From Halovenus aranensis (lineage in GTDB: Archaea; Halobacteriota; Halobacteria; Halobacteriales; Haloarculaceae): a DNA stretch of 64,000 bases. The stretch spans positions 124,001 to 188,000 of the forward strand of contig NZ_FNFC01000003.1 in NCBI RefSeq assembly GCF_900100385.1. Reading direction: 5' to 3'. Under the pieces are notes generated by a model that ran no database searches, was not told the DNA's origin, and saw nothing but the letters and a program-made list of their open reading frames with translations. Shown one piece after another: positions 61,884-64,000 of the stretch. The position numbers and the translations under genes were made by a program. Position 1 is the stretch's first letter; every line of letters starts with the position of its first letter.

Positions 61884-62363
61884 TTACTCGGTGTCGAGGT
61901 TCGTCGCGCCCACAGGACCGTCTTCGGTCTCGATATCGATACGCCCGTTTCGGACGACGACAGACCGTTCCGCTCCCTCGAACACGACGTGTCTCTGCTT
62001 CGGTTCTATCGGTCCGCGACCCATATACTTTTCCTCACAGGCTCGGACGGTCCCGCTGGTTCCACGCACATGGACCCCGACCTGACTCCCTTCGACGCTG
62101 TCGAGACAGGCCACGACCGCCCGCGCCCGGTCGACGCCGCCGCGACGAACCCGGACGACCGCTTCCCCGTCGCCGTCGGCATGCTCGAACCGCAACACCG
62201 ACAGGTCGAGCGCTGCGCTGCCAGTATCCCCGAGCAAGTTCTGTGCGCTGTACCAGAGTGCCCGCTGGAACCCATCGCGCGTTACTGTCTCATTGGCCCA
62301 CGTCTCGATGACGACCGCAAGATATCGCCACCGCGGCTGGAGGTGTTTCGGGAGGTGTTTCAT
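61884..62363 (-). CDS. rnp2: RNase P protein component Pop5 (RNP2)
   Basis: 159 residues. MKHLPKHLQPRWRYLAVVIET is the usual archaeal Pop5 start, and the RFEHADGDGEAVVRVRRGGVDRARAVVACL region forms the ferredoxin-like fold. It helps the RNase P RNA cut tRNA leaders. ATG 62363, chosen by homology, leaves 1 bp after the methyltransferase stop. Confidence 0.9.
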   Translation of the reverse strand: MKHLPKHLQPRWRYLAVVIETWANETVTRDGFQRALWYSAQNLLGDTGSAALDLSVLRFEHADGDGEAVVRVRRGGVDRARAVVACLDSVEGSQVGVHVRGTSGTVRACEEKYMGRGPIEPKQRHVVFEGAERSVVVRNGRIDIETEDGPVGATNLDTE

Positions 62364-62364
62364 C

Positions 62365-62976
62365 TCATGCGATTTCGTGACGCTGTGCGACCAAGACGCC
62401 GACCTGTTCGTGGACCTGTTCGACCGCGGTGAGAACGAAGCCGGCGTCGGTGAATGCGTCAGCCAGTACACCCACTGTCGCCGGGTCATCGACCTCGGGT
62501 GAGTAGAATGGCTCGTCGGGGTCTGGTGCACCGAAGAACATCACGTCGCCGAGGACCACCGTGTCTGCGCCGAGGTCGCACAGCAGCGCGATAGCGTCGC
62601 GTTTTTCGGCATCAGAGAGGTGATGCATCGCGAAGTTCGACGTGACGATATCGACATCCTCGGGAGCGTTCGGCTCGCGGAAGCGTCCCTCGCCGAACTG
62701 GACGTTATCGAGGCCGCGGTCGGCGGCCTTCATTCGTGCCTCCTCGAGCATCCCCTCGCTGATGTCACGGCCGACAACCTCGTCGGCATCTTCGGCCAGC
62801 GCGAGCGCGATGGCACCGGTTCCGGTCCCCAAATCGAGCACCACGTCGTCTGTGTCTGGGTCGGCGTGACCGACGACGAGCGAGACTGTCGCCTTGTACT
62901 CCTCGCTTTTGCTCGAATCGTACTCCGGGGCCTGCTTGTCGAACCGCTGGGCGTGTTCTTCGAGTGTCCGTTTCAT
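62365..62976 (-). CDS. class I SAM-dependent methyltransferase
   Basis: 203 residues. SAM motif I VVLDLGTGTGAIALALAE, acidic motif GRDISEGMLEEARMKA, and motif IV DIVTSNFAMHHL. The substrate is unknown. It precedes pop5 and psmA on one strand with 1-2 bp spacing, so it is probably the first gene of the operon; a link to tRNA or rRNA is possible but unproven. Confidence 0.92.
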   Translation of the reverse strand: MKRTLEEHAQRFDKQAPEYDSSKSEEYKATVSLVVGHADPDTDDVVLDLGTGTGAIALALAEDADEVVGRDISEGMLEEARMKAADRGLDNVQFGEGRFREPNAPEDVDIVTSNFAMHHLSDAEKRDAIALLCDLGADTVVLGDVMFFGAPDPDEPFYSPEVDDPATVGVLADAFTDAGFVLTAVEQVHEQVGVLVAQRHEIA

Positions 62977-63091
62977 AGCGGTCCGTTTGCTCCCCTCCCC
63001 AATCAAGGATGCGACTGCGGCGGGCCGGCTCGGCATATGGTACCACTGGGGATAGTTTGAATACAGTGCCAGGCAGAGGCTAGGACAGTCA

Positions 63092-63982
63092 ATGGACGCA
63101 CAAGACATCTCGGCTGGCGGTATCATGGGGGCGGGGTTCGTGCTGGTGGTGCTCCAGCTATTCCAAGGCGTACAACAGCTCGATGGCTTCCAGGGAACTG
63201 ACCTCTATGTCGTTTTCACCTTCGAGACGGTCCCGTTCGTCGTCGTGAGTATGGCGCTGATGTACGTCGGCTCGTGGCTGCTCACGCGAGCAGACCTCGA
63301 CGAGGAGTTGCCCCGCGTCGTCGCGTGGGGTGCCGGGAGCGTCGCGCTGTTTGGCTCTGTCGCCGCGTTGCTGGTGTTCAGCCTGCAGGTAACCCTCGCC
63401 GGAGATACGCTCGAACAGGCGCCTTATATCGTCGTCAACCTCGTCACCGTGGGAGCACTCGCCGGCGTGCTCGTCGGAATATACGACGCCCGCAGTCGCA
63501 TTCGCCAGCGAGAGCTCCAACATGAACGCGACCGTGTCGAACTGTTCGCGAACAAGGCCGCCGACATCAACAACTACGGCCGGGCACTCAACCGCAGCGA
63601 GTCCGTCGAGGAGGTGAGTTCACTCTGTCTCGAAGCTATACAGACCTTCCTCGGCCTGACAGACCTCGCGTTTGCCGTCGTCAACGACGAGGTGCATTTC
63701 GTCGACGACACGACTGTCGGTCTCGAGCAGGAGACGCTCACTGACCTGATTCGAGCGTCCCGGGAACAGGAACAAGCAACCGCCGTCGTGCACGACGACG
63801 TGGCCGCGATGACGTTCAGGGTGACCGACAACGCCGACGGCACGTCCGTCATCGTCGCGCTGACCGAGGACGGCAGTGTCGGCGGCGAAGATGTACAGCT
63901 TCTGGAGATGCTGGTATCACACGCCGCGACTGCACTCGACCGGATTCACGAGAGGCAGATGCAGGCGAGCAACTCCCGCTGA
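63092..63982 (+). CDS. membrane sensor: four TM helices plus GAF-like domain
   Basis: 296 residues. Four hydrophobic segments (about 10-30, 42-62, 76-98, 108-128), a coiled helix (RQRELQHERDRVELFANKAAD), then a GAF-like alpha/beta domain (about 170-285: TDLAFAVVNDEVHFVD; TSVIVALTEDG) ending in a helix. No kinase, HTH or cyclase domain. It is complete, 18 bp from the window end. A signalling role through partners is inferred. Confidence 0.8.
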   Translation: MDAQDISAGGIMGAGFVLVVLQLFQGVQQLDGFQGTDLYVVFTFETVPFVVVSMALMYVGSWLLTRADLDEELPRVVAWGAGSVALFGSVAALLVFSLQVTLAGDTLEQAPYIVVNLVTVGALAGVLVGIYDARSRIRQRELQHERDRVELFANKAADINNYGRALNRSESVEEVSSLCLEAIQTFLGLTDLAFAVVNDEVHFVDDTTVGLEQETLTDLIRASREQEQATAVVHDDVAAMTFRVTDNADGTSVIVALTEDGSVGGEDVQLLEMLVSHAATALDRIHERQMQASNSR

Positions 63983-64000
63983 CCACTCGCTCGGCCGTTA

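Noticed and set aside
1-64000. tRNA genes and CRISPR arrays
   Set aside because: No spacer reads as a tRNA with a GTTCGA-type T-arm, and no regularly spaced short repeats were seen. A tRNAscan-SE and CRISPR finder run would settle it.

Overview
This 64 kb window is chromosomal DNA of a haloarchaeon (class Halobacteria). The evidence is high GC (a little over 60% by eye), very acidic predicted proteins, typical archaeal information-processing genes (aRF1, alpha proteasome, SBDS, Pop5, LonB, NOG1), haloarchaeal families (PitA-like Cld-ABM fusion, halocyanin-like cupredoxin, bacterio-opsin-activator HTH regulator, REC-first PAS kinases, Tat lipoproteins with an RR motif and an AGC lipobox) and many start codons about 25-30 bp from a TATA-like box, as expected for leaderless transcripts. 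I cannot assign a genus. Genes are dense, often convergent with touching or overlapping stops. I saw no rRNA, tRNA, CRISPR array or prophage.

Layout. 1-0.8 kb: truncated YcaO protein with an E1-like zinc N-terminus. 1.5-5 kb: a minus-strand run CBS protein, NAD kinase/IMPase fusion, thioredoxin reductase, small membrane protein, which reads as an NADP(H)/redox unit. 5-13 kb: DUF92 membrane protein, GNAT, cupredoxin, HEAT protein, a four-CBS protein ending in a ribosome-hibernation (HPF/RaiA-like) domain, DUF309, a mini Hsp20-like protein, glycerophosphodiesterase, UspA pair. 13-22 kb: two REC-first sensor kinases around aRF1 and a MinD ATPase, then a DEDD exonuclease and a metallo-beta-lactamase protein. 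22-28.7 kb: flavin reductase, RND exporter, PH-domain protein, AroA, CinA, NadM. 28.8-38 kb: LonB, CPBP protease, DUF389 protein, NOG1 GTPase, PitA-like heme protein, site-2 protease.

38.0-39.4 kb is the only mobile element: a tnpB-only IS200/IS605 (IS1341-type) insertion with hairpin ends and an intact RuvC triad. 39.4-44 kb: PPOX oxidoreductase, Asd, a kinase-less REC-GAF regulator, a geranylgeranyl-reductase-family flavoprotein, and CoaD. 44.0-44.3 kb is the one gap over 300 bp; it is packed with perfect stem-loops and is my best candidate for an undescribed structured RNA. 44.3-49 kb: zinc ribbon, membrane protein, DoxX, HTH regulator, ABC exporter pair, PAP2. 49-56 kb: DUF502, sulfatase-fold enzyme, PQQ-type sugar dehydrogenase, aldo/keto reductase, CcdA plus TlpA. 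56-64 kb: MutS, two haloarchaeal orphans, QueC-SBDS and the methyltransferase-Pop5-PsmA run, then a membrane GAF sensor.

Functional threads: NAD(P) metabolism (NADK/IMPase, TrxB, CinA, NadM), thiol and envelope quality control (TlpA/CcdA, LonB, CPBP, S2P), translation and its shutdown (aRF1, SBDS, NOG1, Pop5, CBS-HPF), and signalling by REC-first sensors. The best targets for follow-up are the structured region at 44.05-44.29 kb, the CBS-HPF fusion, the extended PitA, the NADK/IMPase-TrxB unit, the tnpB element and the truncated YcaO locus.
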